Source: Membranipora membranacea (lineage: Eukaryota > Bryozoa > Gymnolaemata > Cheilostomatida > Membraniporidae). From it: a DNA stretch of 64,000 nt. Below the pieces are notes generated by a model. The model ran no database searches. It was not told the DNA's origin and saw only the letters and a program-made list of their open reading frames with translations. Location: the NCBI GenBank assembly GCA_914767715.1, contig OU612066.1, forward strand, positions 3,973,001-4,037,000. The letters are read 5' to 3'. Positions 24,341 through 36,732 of the stretch are shown here, piece by piece (positions within the stretch are counted from its first letter, which is position 1; every line of letters begins with the position of its first letter). The position numbers and the translations under genes are program-made.

Positions 24341-27300
24341 GTCAGGTTAATGAACTCTAAGTGATATCATTGCATTGTTTATTCAGTCTCCCTGCTTGTG
24401 TTACTGTCATCCTGTGAGTCTACACAGGACTCTTAAAAGGTCAGAGGGAAATTTTTGGGAGTCAATTAACGCATAACAACAACCTGTTGCTCGACTGGAA
24501 TGTAGGACGAATTTTGTCTATGGTTGCATTGAGCCATGCAGTTCTGACGCTATAAAAATGATGTTCACTGACAATCGTGTTGATAACTGGCAATGTGTTT
24601 AAAGATTTGTAGGGCTTAATTAGGTAATTGGCCTGTAGCACAAGTTTATTAATTGTCTAATCAACCTGTATGTTCAATCAATGGTCAGTCAAATTAGCTG
24701 TTTGTAGCTGCTGGACACACAGCACAAGTTAGTGAGCATTATATCCCTTCTCTGTGTTAATAATAACTCATAGTTAATAGATTCTCTCCCCTGCCTCTCG
24801 TTTGTCTGAGTCGGCTGATCTTCTTGTTTGAGTTTCCTTGTTATTGAGCAATATGCTTGACTTAAAAATAAATCTAGATTGGTCATCACAGCAAACCCTT
24901 CAAGCAATTATGTTACAGTCTGTACAGTGCATAACTAAGGAGTAAAAGAAGTGCTCTATGAGACTCTTGACAATCTGTTCAAGTTAGCAAAACTATAAGT
25001 GATCTGTTGCTTAACCAACATCTAGTTACTAGACAGCTGAGGTTTGACACTGACTTCAGATCAAACCGGTAACCAAAAAGTTTAGTGTTTGGGAAGAAAT
25101 GCTATCCCTTTGAGAGTTACATTACATCATACATGTTAGCTGAATCAGAGAGAACATCCGCCTAATATATGTTAATGCAGTTGTCAGCTTGATGGCTTTT
25201 TTGAATATGATGATTGGGTGGAAAATAATGGTGATAGATCACTTCATAATTTCAGTATATCCTTTTTCTGACCCTGTCACAGCAGTTTGATGGAGCAGAG
25301 GCAATTATTGCAGGGCTTTTGGGGCAGATGGCCCGAAACTTCCTGCTCCCTGCAATAATGGAGTTGTAGTGATGAGTTATGCTCTTTATTTTCATGGATG
25401 GATAACTCCTTCTTTCTTGTGAAAAAAATGGGGAGGCGGGTGGAAAAGGTTGCTGGTTCCTTGGTTGATGTTGTCTCTGCTGCTCACACCAAAGAGATTT
25501 GCTTTATTGTGACAGTCCTCACATCAATAGAGGCGCAAAGCTCCGGCTCAACAGAGAAAATCATGGAATGATAATGCAAATGCTATGTCAGTCTTGAAAC
25601 AATAATAGTAATCAGTAATATGTAATATCAATGAGCTCAAACTATATAAATAGGCCATACTGTCTTAGCTGGGTACTATATTTATGCTTTCATAGATAGT
25701 CTGGGTCCTTCAATGGACACTTATACTGCATGTCATTGTAAGAGGAGTTCTCTTTCTTTATGAAAATACCAAAATCATTTTATGGTGACGGTAAACATTG
25801 CACTCGAGGTATGGAGGCTTTTGCTGAAATGTAAGCAAAATTATTATTATGCAAGAAAACATAACATAATGAAACAATATCAATTGGTTTTGTTTATAAT
25901 TGTCCAGATCTATGATCACAAAACTTGGATACAATCCCGTTCCTGGCGTGTGCATGAGTACATTATGCACCAAGAATAGAATAATATGACCTATAATCTT
26001 TCCATCTCATGACTCAAATAGCTTTGAGGAGATTTTGTTGCTTGTTTGTCAAAGTTGAAACTAGAAAATCAATGTTGAAGCAGTCAGCTACATAATTTGG
26101 TCAAAAATGTTTTTGCTTTATGCATAAATGTTGTTTAATCAGCATGACTGTACTTACTTCAAGTCGTGATCATTAAAAAAATCAATGGCTGAACAGTTAA
26201 TTGTAATCATAAAACTTTCTACTTATATGCCCTACAGTGAGAATCTCCACAGGGGGGGGGGGGGCGATAAACAGTGATAACAATTATCAAACTTTAAAAC
26301 AAAGCACCTGCCATCGCCATTAACTGAGTGTCACTGACCAAAAAAGTAAACATATTTACTGATATTGTAATTTAATAGAGCGGGTCAATAAGCTGGAGAG
26401 ACTTATTAGCCACTCTACTCTCTATCTAGAGATTTAATACATACAAGCCTTGTCATCTGATGATACAACATATATAATACATATTATTGTACTAGATTAT
26501 TGGGCTGTTTTCCTCAAACATGATATTGATTTAACTAAATACAGCTGAGTATGAGAGTATGAGAGCCCTGTTATCATTTTGTGAGGTATATGAGGCATAC
26601 ACAGGGTCCTCGGATTGGAGAGATTATTGTGTTTTGTGTGTACACAAAGTGTACAATGATTGCTTTATCTTCTAAATCAGCAGTATAGTGTTGCCTACGT
26701 GTAAAGTAAGGTTCAGTTTAGTGGGAGAACAGTTTGTCAACAATTATTGACCATTGTAAGCGCACTCAGCTGACACAGTGCTTAATTGGTACTAAAGTCT
26801 CGGTGTACTCAGCAGTGGATATACACTCAGATTTCACACTCGTTATTAGATAATTTGTCTGATCTGGATGAGAGAAAGCTGAGGAATTATGCAGCGGTTT
26901 ATCAATGGGCGGGTAAGTAGACAGAATAATGGGGTTCTGGTCCTGTGTAATAGTTATTTTTGGTTAGAACTAGAGTGTTGGTAGATAAAATATGGAGCAC
27001 GATCCCCTTTATCACCTAAATCCTTCCTTGAGGGATGGAAGTTTAGTGCTGTTACAGCTAATGAAGGTAAGCTTGGTGATCTGCGGGCGGATTTACTCAT
27101 GGGGTCATATTGTGATTTTCAAGTTCTAGGGATGAAGTCAGCATGGATAACTTGAATTGAAATTAATTATTGTTCAATATGGCATGGAATTATTTAATAC
27201 TGTATATATATATCCATGTCACTTGAGCAGTCCATTGAACCGTTGGATCAAATGTAGTTTCTTTGTAATCATCCATTGATTTTAATAAGATTTCGCTGAG

Positions 27301-29132
27301 GAATTAATTGAATATTCGAAGCTTAGAATCTAAAAGGGTCAGTGTTTGCAAACATACGTGTAGACCCAATCCAGCTTGTTGCACTAAAAGTTTAACTCTC
27401 AACGAGAAAGTCTGCAGACAAATCTAAAGCACATTTCTAACTTATGCTCGCTGCATCTGTGCCCGTACATGACAATAATAAGTAAGCAGTAAACAGCAGC
27501 TGTACGTCAGCCTGCCTTCAGCGTCCGCTGACGCTGTGCTCTTTGGTTCATTGGGATTTGGAGAAGACTCTCAATGGCAGCTGCTTTGTGGATAAGACAT
27601 CGAGAGATGAGGCGTGGCAGTCTCCAACCCCCACCCAGAACTGTGAGCTTTTAAGACTGTTTTATACGTCGTTTGTCACGTGAATTTAGTTAAGCGGAGT
27701 CTCTTACTTCGTCATTGATAACCTTACGAAGACAAGAGCTGTGAATACAGCATAATAACAGTACTAGGTGTCTTCTCGACATAGTTTTCATTTTTGTAGT
27801 GGGTGATTACAGGGTAGATTACTTGTGATGATTACTGGTAAAGCTGTCGCCTCAATGGGTGGGCGGCAGGGCAGGGCGCTCACTCTTCACTTTCCTTCGT
27901 CACTTTGTTGTTTTCTTGGAATCATCATCTCGAGTATGAGGGTAGGAAAACGGCAGATATAGTAGATGATAGAAGATATTCCCTGAACAACCCATCTAAA
28001 CATGAATAAAAATAATAATAGATGCCAGATGGGGTTCGGGTCCTGTGAATAGTTATTTCAGCTAGAATTCCGTGTAAAGATTGCTTCTGAGTATCTGCCA
28101 TGATCTGTAGGTTCTCACTAAGATCGTTTGAAGTTGAGATCAATGGTGGCTAGTGCGAGGAATACTCCTTGGTTAGTTTCTAGGTCGTCACCAAATTTAG
28201 TTAATTCTACACCATAAAGTTGGCCATTATTAGTTTTCTGTCCCGTCACACATTCGTAATTCATTTAGCTATTCATTTGTAAGCGTAACAGTTTGGTCCC
28301 TTAGGAGACTCAGAATGTCTGCAATGTCTTATGATCAGCCTACGGTGAACTCATGATCAACCTTCAAATATTACTGTTACCCTCACAGTCTTATAATGGA
28401 GTGGTAAATCGTCACTTCCTAGCCCATCATCTCGTTATTATCTGACAAATACATTCATTGCAGCCTTATCGTCTAAATAAGCTAAATTCCAATTTGCTGT
28501 CAAGTAGAATTAATTATGAAACATTTTTCTGCAATCATATTTGCTCTAGCTCAAGTTATATATGTGTGCATTCCCCCCCCCCCCTGTGCACCTGCTTTTC
28601 AATGTTTCCATTCAAACTTTTCTGGGACTTCCTTATTATGACTGACTATTGATTCTTGCAGTCCGTTACTGCTCAAGGCTTCTACTAATAAATAAATGTA
28701 GCTTAGATTTGGTCAAGAGCCTAATGGCAAGCTCTCAAGATACAAGTCTGTTTGATTGTAAATGTCAAAGTCTGACTATGTTGACTATCATTTGTTCGCT
28801 GTATGTTTGAATCTATAGATACAGTAATTAAACATTTTGTGCTTCTTGTATACTTTGGTACTCATCTCGCTCTGGTGTTTTATGACTACATTACAGCCTA
28901 CATTTAGTATCCAGTCCTCGGACTGTTAGCTCGGACGGACGCACATTGCTGAAATGATGGACCAAACCCTTCTCTATATTGCTCTCGTATAATCTAGGAA
29001 TAGCTGATAAACTGTAGTTGTGCATCAGCATGCATCCAGTATTTCGATGGCTATTTAGGTCCGGTCATGAATAATTAATCAATTTCGTTAATTATGCTGA
29101 TTAAAAAACCTCAAGCTTTGTGTTGAAGGTTA

Positions 29133-29184
29133 ATATCACAGAGTAAGGATATATCCTCAGTGTTAATATTCTCTGCTGTGATAT
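29133..29184. repeat. Short palindromic element, copy 2
   Basis: ATATCACAG and CTGTGATAT flank a segment that shares AGAGTAAGGATATATCCT with the copy at 18871-18908. The common core followed by CTCT suggests a small dispersed palindromic family. Confidence 0.6.
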
Positions 29185-29623
29185 GCCGTCACTAAATGTT
29201 TATCCAGAGTATTCCAACTCCGACATCACGAGAAAGGCTGCCTGCACGCATCAGCAAAATCATGGCACTTGGTCTGCCAGTCCAGTACAACAGTACCAGA
29301 TCTCTTTTACAATGGAGGTTGGATATACTTGGATACTTGTTGATTTTGCCTCCACACCACTTAATCTCAAACTTATTCTTTAACATCATGTTTGACACTA
29401 TTGTATTTCCCTGATTGATAGGATTATCAATTCTTCTCTTGATTACTTTTAAGTATAAATATAGATGTGTGGATGCCTCATGGGGAGGCAATGACTGCAC
29501 ATTCTGTACAAGAGGCAGATGGCAAACATTGTCAGATGGTGACACAGACATTCTGTCTGCTGAGGTGACCTTGCCGATTCACCCATTAGCTATCGCTATG
29601 TTATCCCAGAGTTTTCAGAAGGC

Positions 29624-29624
29624 G

Positions 29625-29662
<38 letters not shown>
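29624..29662. repeat. (TTAC)n microsatellite
   Basis: About nine TTAC units in an AMPK gamma intron. Confidence 0.95.
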
Positions 29663-30085
29663 CCTGACAAAAACGCAAATATTAACTTGTCTATAGTATT
29701 TTAAGAGTCTCTGCTGCAGTAAATAGAAGAAGTGTAATCTTAAAATCAGTGGCCATGAAGCATTCGGTCTCAAAGATAAAAGCCAAGGAAATGGTATCTC
29801 TTCAAAATGACTTGATGGCAATCTCATTTGCGGCAATTAAGTTGACAACACTCTATACACCGCTATACATAGAGGGGATGCAATCTGAACATTATACATA
29901 GAGGGGGTGCAATCTGCTATCAGCATCAGTGGTTTATAGAATCAATTAACATGAATATAGACAGATCGGATAGAATGGGTGATGTGTGTGGATGAGGGAG
30001 AACTGTGCTACTGGACTCCCCAGGAATACTATCCGCTGATCATAACATTCAGCCATCAGACATAGTGGGGCTTAGCAAACCATCC

Positions 30086-30157
30086 CAACTCTCACTGAAC
30101 CATCTCAACTCTCACTGAACCATCTCAACTCTCACTGAACCATCTCAACTCTCACTG
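30086..30157. repeat. 20-bp tandem repeat, 3.6 copies
   Basis: The unit CAACTCTCACTGAACCATCT is repeated with no visible divergence. It is intronic. Confidence 0.9.
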
Positions 30158-31100
30158 GTGAATCAGAGATGTTAGCGGTCCTGCAGGATGCAGAACTGGA
30201 TGCAAAACTGCCAGAATATGCATCAAAGACTAAGTTATGATGGGGGTTAACGTAAAGGATCAGTATTACATACTGGCCTATCTGTTCTTGTTTCAGTTTC
30301 GGTTTGCTCAAATTTTACTTAATATACACGAACGTTGACACCTCTGCATTGTTTCAAATGCTGTAATACTCTGCAAACACATAAGAGTTTTGCGTGATTA
30401 TTGCTTGTAGCCATGGGTCAATATTTGTTTAAAATATCTCCGGTTGTTAACCTTGCGCTGTCTCAATTAGACATTTCTATTAATTAACTCAGTGTCAAGC
30501 TCCGACCGACTAGTCTGGTGTTCAGTTCAGTTCTATTTTCATTTTTAAAGAGCTATTGATTGTTTGTCACTAGAGGAGAAACCTGATTGTGAGCTTTCAG
30601 TAAATTGGACAATCAGGAGACTATGGGATATTAACTATTATATAATACTGTGGTTCTAATTGAAGATTGAGAGATATTTTGACGTAGAACAAAATTGTGT
30701 CGTTTATTTTGTTTCAATAATAAGGATAAGAAAGAAATGGAATGCTAAAACCAGAAGTGCAGAATTAGTACACCATTTACTCCACTGCAATCAGGGAGTT
30801 CCCTGCTGCAATGCGAGTGCACTGCTCTCAAGTAGGGAGTTGTCTTCTCAGAATGCGCAGATTTAGAAGTTGGGATAACTCTTAAATATGGATGAAAAAA
30901 ACAAGAATGGTAGGATATTTTGATACTGACTATAATTTATTTGATCTGATCAGTATTGTTGAGATACCACTGGACATTGTATCAGGCGTTTGCTTGGTAG
31001 ATCTGATCACAGGAGTGCGGTGTGTAGCAGTTTGCGTGGTTTATTAGTGAACCTCCGTTAGTATTATTTACTTTTGTATGGTGTTGTTTGTAATATTATA

Positions 31101-31130
31101 TCAAGGAGTACTGTTACTGTTACTCCTTGA
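31101..31130. repeat. Short palindrome
   Basis: TCAAGGAGTA and TACTCCTTGA flank CTGTTACTGT. It shares CTGTTACTCCTTG with the hairpin at 5315-5355. Confidence 0.7.
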
Positions 31131-32361
31131 TTAATTCTGTATGTTGACTTGGTAGTAACCAGAGTAAACCCTTTGGTTGTGACCTGAACCATATTAGAAT
31201 GCTATCAAGCCAGTGTGTGCACTATTAGATTATGGATTGGATTATGAATGTCATGTTAATTGTATCAACTGTTAGATTTGTATAAGCGGACTTTTTTCGT
31301 GATGAAACCATCAGTCATAAGGAACACCACAATAAAAGTAGGCAAGAGTGCTAAGTTTCTATATAACCTCTCACTGTGTATGAACCGATTTGTAGAGTTA
31401 TTTTTTGCAGCTGGCCGCCTTTGGAGTTCGTTGTTTCCGTAAGCTCAAATTTAAACAAAGTTTTGTTTTGTATTTCGCAATATAGCCAGGGTTTTCAATG
31501 CATCAAATTACAGCTTAATAGGCCGGATTCGATTAAGCTAGTTAGTATGTAAATAGAATTTTCACATTGTTTTTTGTTTCGTCTGACTGCGCTTTCTACT
31601 CAGGATATTGCCTCTAAAGGGTTTACTCTTTTATGATTTGCTGCCATTAAATAGCTACAGAACGTTGATTCCGACCATGTAATCAACGTATTGATTAGGT
31701 CTAAATAGAATAGAAAAGTTATTGAAAAGCAATCATTCAGAAGAGAGATCGTAATATTCTGCTCTATAGTCGAGGTCCCTGTTTATGACAGCCTGTGCAG
31801 CTGAACTTAGCACTCACTGCCTGTAACATCACTCAAGTACTACTCAGCAGTGATAAAAAAAGGCTCATCAACTTGCAATAAACTACACAAACATAGTCTG
31901 CCGAGATTACAACAGAACACTGTGATAAAAATAGTCTGTGGATTAAGCGAGGATTACTTGTGGATTATAACAGGGCTGGTGATAGAATATACAGGCTACA
32001 TGGCTCACACCTTGACTGAACTTTGCAAAAGACGGAATAAATTAGTCTAAATACCTGCTGTAATTGTTTACATAGGACGAGGACAAGCAAACAATTGGCT
32101 ACAATTCCAATTCCTTAGCAATAACTTCATCATCAAAACACCATCTTGTACTGGCGAGGACTACCATACATACGTCGTTGTGCTGACGCTCAGACCCGCA
32201 GGATGAGTCTACTTCTCTAAGTCTGACGAGTAGGAACGACTTTCAACGTAAACTAAAAATAGTGGGCTAAGTGACAACAACTATTAGTTTGATTGTTGAG
32301 TAATTTGATCGAGCTGTGTGAAATAAAGGATACACTATACTGTGTTCATCAAACAGAAACG

Positions 32362-32553
32362 ATGAAAATGCCGCATGTACGGCAGCGTCGCCACTCCCTA
32401 CCAGCGGGAGAACTTCCGCTGTTTAATGGAGCTCAACTTCCTGGACCGCTTTTGGACACGGTACAGGAAGGAGCGATCTTATTCCCGCACAAACCCTCAA
32501 AGGGAAGAAGAGGAAGGAGGGCTTCCTTAGCTACCACCACTGCTAATCACAAT
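32362..32553 (+). CDS. Alternative first coding exon of AMPK gamma (short isoform)
   Basis: ATG 32362 opens 64 codons that end in phase 0 at AAT/GTGAGT after 32553. They join directly in frame to the common exon at 36733, giving a product of about 610 residues. The peptide is basic and contains two RRxS motifs, RQRRHSLPAG (Ser12) and GRRASLAT (Ser55), which suit PKA-like basophilic kinases. No domain is recognised. Being the most proximal candidate start with a good donor, it probably marks an internal promoter, although an upstream acceptor-like CAAACAG at 32355 means it could also be spliced. Confidence 0.65.
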
Positions 32554-35500
32554 GTGAGTTGATCTTCGCTGTTATCCTAGAGATAGTAGGTCCCAGAATC
32601 GAAAGTCTCAGATGTTGGAGTGGCTAGGTTTTGCAGCACTGACTGACTGGCTGAACAACACAGTGTCTCACAGTGTTGTTGCCTGGGACTAGCTGAGCTC
32701 AACCAAGAAGTTGCTGGCTGTGGCTTTTATTTGAAGTCATAAATCTTCTGTGGGTTTGAGGAGGTGGAAGCTTTATAATCCAATGTGCTCAAACAGTGTA
32801 GGATCATAACCTCAAAATATTTCTGTGCCTCTCCAGTCCCGAGGCTTTCAGTCTGAGTGTATGAGTAGGGCAGTGCTCTCGAATTTTGGATTTTTAATTC
32901 TAAATTTTTCTGCTCACACATCTTGAAGACATATCCCAACTCTAAATGGATTGAAGATTCATCAAGATATATTGCAATGCAACACATTAGCTTTACATGT
33001 GGCCAAGGTGTCATAAGTAAGCCCTTCTTAGTTTGGCGCTGAATAATAATAGAGATCAAAATCATCGACAGAACCTTATTATTCCTCTGCATTACAATAA
33101 ATAATGGTTGCAGAATTGATTTTGGTCAAATAATATATGGAATTATAAGAGACACAATACATTGATCTACCAAAGCTGCATTTTATGCGAAAAGCACTTT
33201 ACCAATGTTGGAGCAGAAATTAACATCACAGAGAATCATGCTGATTCTGTAAGGCTTATACCTGGGCATCTGTTTGCACTTGGAAGCGTGTTATAATCTC
33301 GTAACGAAACTTTGCATGTTGCCTTCATCCGCAGAAATATGGCGCAGAAATATAGCGCTCTTGATACCTTGTTCAGCACAACTATCAATGCAGTTGAGCT
33401 GTTTTCAGAGCAAGGCTATTGATTTTTTTACATCACCTTATGGATATTACCAGGAAGTGATATCAGAGACTTAGATATAGTCTATATCTATAGTCTCTGG
33501 TGATATTTACTGCGCTATTCACCATTTTTTTGCTTCATTTCTGTAAATCTTATTTACATAGGCAATCGATTCTGGAAGAAGTATCTCTTCATCCCTTTCA
33601 TAGGCGGTATGAAGTGTTGATTTTATCATTTTCAATAACTTATACATTTTCCCTGTGGTAATGCGAGAAAAACGTTGAACATGTTCCAAGATCTAAGCAA
33701 GTTATCTAAGAAACAATAATAATATGTATCACAGGGACAAGAATGAAAGTAAGCAAATCCCCAAAACGACCAATGAACCTGATGTTTACAGAAATCATAT
33801 CTGTTGTTCATTCAGCTACAGGCACACTGCACTTGTGTTTTGTGGAGGGTCAGAGTCGTAAAGTTATTTTTATATTAATATGGCAAGGGGTACATTAGCT
33901 TTTATGGCTGTCAGTGGGGCTTTGGATTTGTTCTTTTATGGTTGAAATATGTTGTTTTGCATTATTTATGGACTGCAGGCATTAATGGTTAATTACTGCT
34001 ACAGAAAGATGTATGGCTTTGTAACATTCTGCCAGATTTCTGCTTAGATATCTGCTTGTATTAGAGCATGAGGAAGCGCTGTTACATGTCGCGGTAGATA
34101 GCCATATCTGTCATAGTTCTCATTATTTTGACTCTCCCAAAACCTAAAAATTGGTTTATTAGACATAATTATTATTTTAGTGGCTGAAAAAGCTCTGTTA
34201 TTTGATTGCCATACTGACACCGTTTAAAACTGTGTTTTGATTTCCCCATTTATTCAGGGTGCTGAATACTATTTCGGTAGAATTCCTTTGCTGTTGCATC
34301 GCTACCCACAACATGGTTTATATAATCACTGATTACTCTGATGGTCCGATCCAAGTTGTTATCCATCAAACTTGACCAGTCAGTCAATTTTAGTATCCCT
34401 GTATTTGTCAAATATTACCCCTGAGCAGTAAGACATTTGTGTCAAGCGTAGTCATTAAAATCATTTTGCTGATTACTGAGAGCTGGTGTCCTAATTACTG
34501 ATGGACTATGATGTCATAACTGATCAGTGGTGGCCTGAAAATATGATGTTTGACCAGAGCGCTGTCATAAACAATTGTAAGCCCTGCAATAGAAATGTGT
34601 AGAGTAATTAATTTCAGCCTTGAGTGTTGAGAATCCATTGCCACAGCATTGGCAGTGTTTTATTCCAGTAATAGTTGAATCAGCTCAAAGATAAGTCACT
34701 GCGCTGTCCAAAGCATTCAACTACTATACATATATAAAAAATGTACATGAATTCTTCTGCATTTTTCACCCATTACATACTGCAGGCAGATTAGGTATAG
34801 GATCAGGTATAGGCAAACATAGCTCTGCAGCTCGCCTAGCCAGTCAGGCGGGTCTGACTGAACTATTATATTATATGTGTTCTGTTTATTTAAACTGCCC
34901 AGACTATTATGATGTTTTTTTTAAGGAAATTAAATCCAGTTGGCTGGTTGCCCAAACTAAAAATAGATCGCAGTTGGCTAATTTTAACTCAAAAACAAAC
35001 TGATGCATTTTGGGACTGCAGATAGTCTTTTTCAGTTCAATGAATAAAGTGAAAACAGCTAGTCGATTAACAATATAATCAGTGATATCAAGCATATGAT
35101 CCGGCTATTGACTGTTGAGTTGTTTACTATGGCCTGTTATCAGGTCACATTATTGCTCGTTCAATACGACCATTCTTTCGGGACTTGTTTGCAATAAAAT
35201 GAGTGTGTTTACTTATATTTTCTGTTCCATCTATCCATAACAAAGTTTTAAAATAGCCTGGAGCATTGCATCTCGAATTCTTTTCAGTAGGTCATGTCTG
35301 CAAGGTTATCTTTAGTTGCTCCCTGGTGTTTATGCTCACATTCTGCTCTTAGCATGTTTTTTGAGATCTAGACTTGCATACACGGAAGGTTGGCTGGCTG
35401 TGAGATGTTGATGTTGGCCTGGTAGAATTATGCAATGTTGAGTAATTTGCTACATTTTTATTGCCACCTAATTGATGACTTATCAGTATTACACCTCAAA

Positions 35501-36732
35501 CTTTCCTTACAACTAATATCAAGGATTACTTGGATCTATTCTGTAGTTCCCTCTGTGTCTCTATCCGTTTGACATCTATTGATGTTGGTCCCCAGTTCAA
35601 CCAAAGCCATGCTCACGTCATATCACAACCAACACTATGTAAGGACGGGCTCAGTTGTGTCCAAGGTCCTAGGTTAATTGTTGCAGGTTTGATAAATAGG
35701 CCCGACCCTAGTCCCTCATGGAAAGGGGGTTTTGGACATAAATGTCACCTCAATGGCTCTCTAAGGGATTACCTTCTCTTTGGTTGCTTGATACTTTTGC
35801 TTTGATAGATTTATAATAGCCAATCAATGAAGCATATAACTCTCGGTTAGCCAATCATGGCTTGTTTACATCTGAGGGCCATTGTAAGGTCAATTTCAGT
35901 GCACCCTTGTCTCAGTCGTGTAACAATTAATATTTCTTTCACCTATCTATGCACCCAAATTCAACCTAGGAGTAATAGCCTCCTTGATTCAACCAACTCC
36001 CTGATTCAACAATTCCTTGTCCGTGTACTGATATCAGGGAGGAATAGGCTCAATGCTTATGGGAAGTTAATGTACATTGGATTAATATGAAAATCATTCC
36101 TCATTCCACTTGCCGACAGTACACTCAAAGTCAATGAACTCCCTCAGGGAGTTAATTGGTACACTCACTCATTCCATTACATGTCTTGGTTGGTTTTATT
36201 AAATTATTGTTGTTGTGATGCATCATTTTTTCACTTTGTTTACGCACAGTAAGTAAGTAACTGGCACTCACAGTCACTGTGCCGGTTTGGGGCACTACTA
36301 GTACTAGCTAGAGTAGTTCTACAATTTGCCATAAAAATCAATGTATTTCCGATTTGGTTGGTAAGATTGTTTTCGACTGAATAAGATAGGTTTGTGGTCA
36401 AGGAGGACCTTTGCTCAGTTCAAGGAGCTCTAACTCCTTGCTCAGTTGGTAGGAATACATACATACACTCATGATGTTACATGATGATAATGATCAGTTA
36501 GATAAGATGACAAAAGCACGTCTAGACATCCTAAGCTTAGCCAGGGAGAATGGCTTAGCTCAGGTTGACATCTGATCACAGACCAGCAATTGTAAGTTAG
36601 TCCTGTGCTGGGAGTGTGTAAGTGGCAGTTGAGGTACTCTTTTCTTTATTGTTTTCGGGTGTGAGAAATCTGAACCAGTTCTGATTACCATCATTATGTG
36701 TGTTGTATATATATTGTTTGTTATTGCTGTAG
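32554..36732. other. AMPK gamma intron
   Basis: No exon was recognised. It contains a hairpin at 33459-33506 and small inverted motifs near 36121 and 36425. A minus-strand ORF at 32727-33092 has no family features. Confidence 0.55.
33459..33506. repeat. Imperfect hairpin
   Basis: AGAGACT-TAGATAT and ATATCTATAGTCTCT pair across a very short loop, with GATATC/GATAT bases outside. It is intronic. Confidence 0.6.

Larger units (their letters stand above)
22063..32361. other. Long AMPK gamma intron / upstream region
   Basis: No coding exon was recognised in this 10.3 kb stretch apart from the LINE remnant at 23493-24340. It also holds poly-G near 26253, a poly-C tract near 28570, a palindromic element at 29133-29184, a (TTAC)n run, a 20-bp tandem repeat near 30086 and a palindrome at 31101-31130. 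The ORFs of 60-130 codons show no family features. Confidence 0.6.

Noticed and set aside
29192-29696. Overlapping ORFs on both strands
   Set aside because: The frames compete with each other, run into the (TTAC)n microsatellite and show no domain.
32727-33092. 121-codon minus-strand ORF in an AMPK gamma intron
   Set aside because: No recognisable motif, start context or splice partner.
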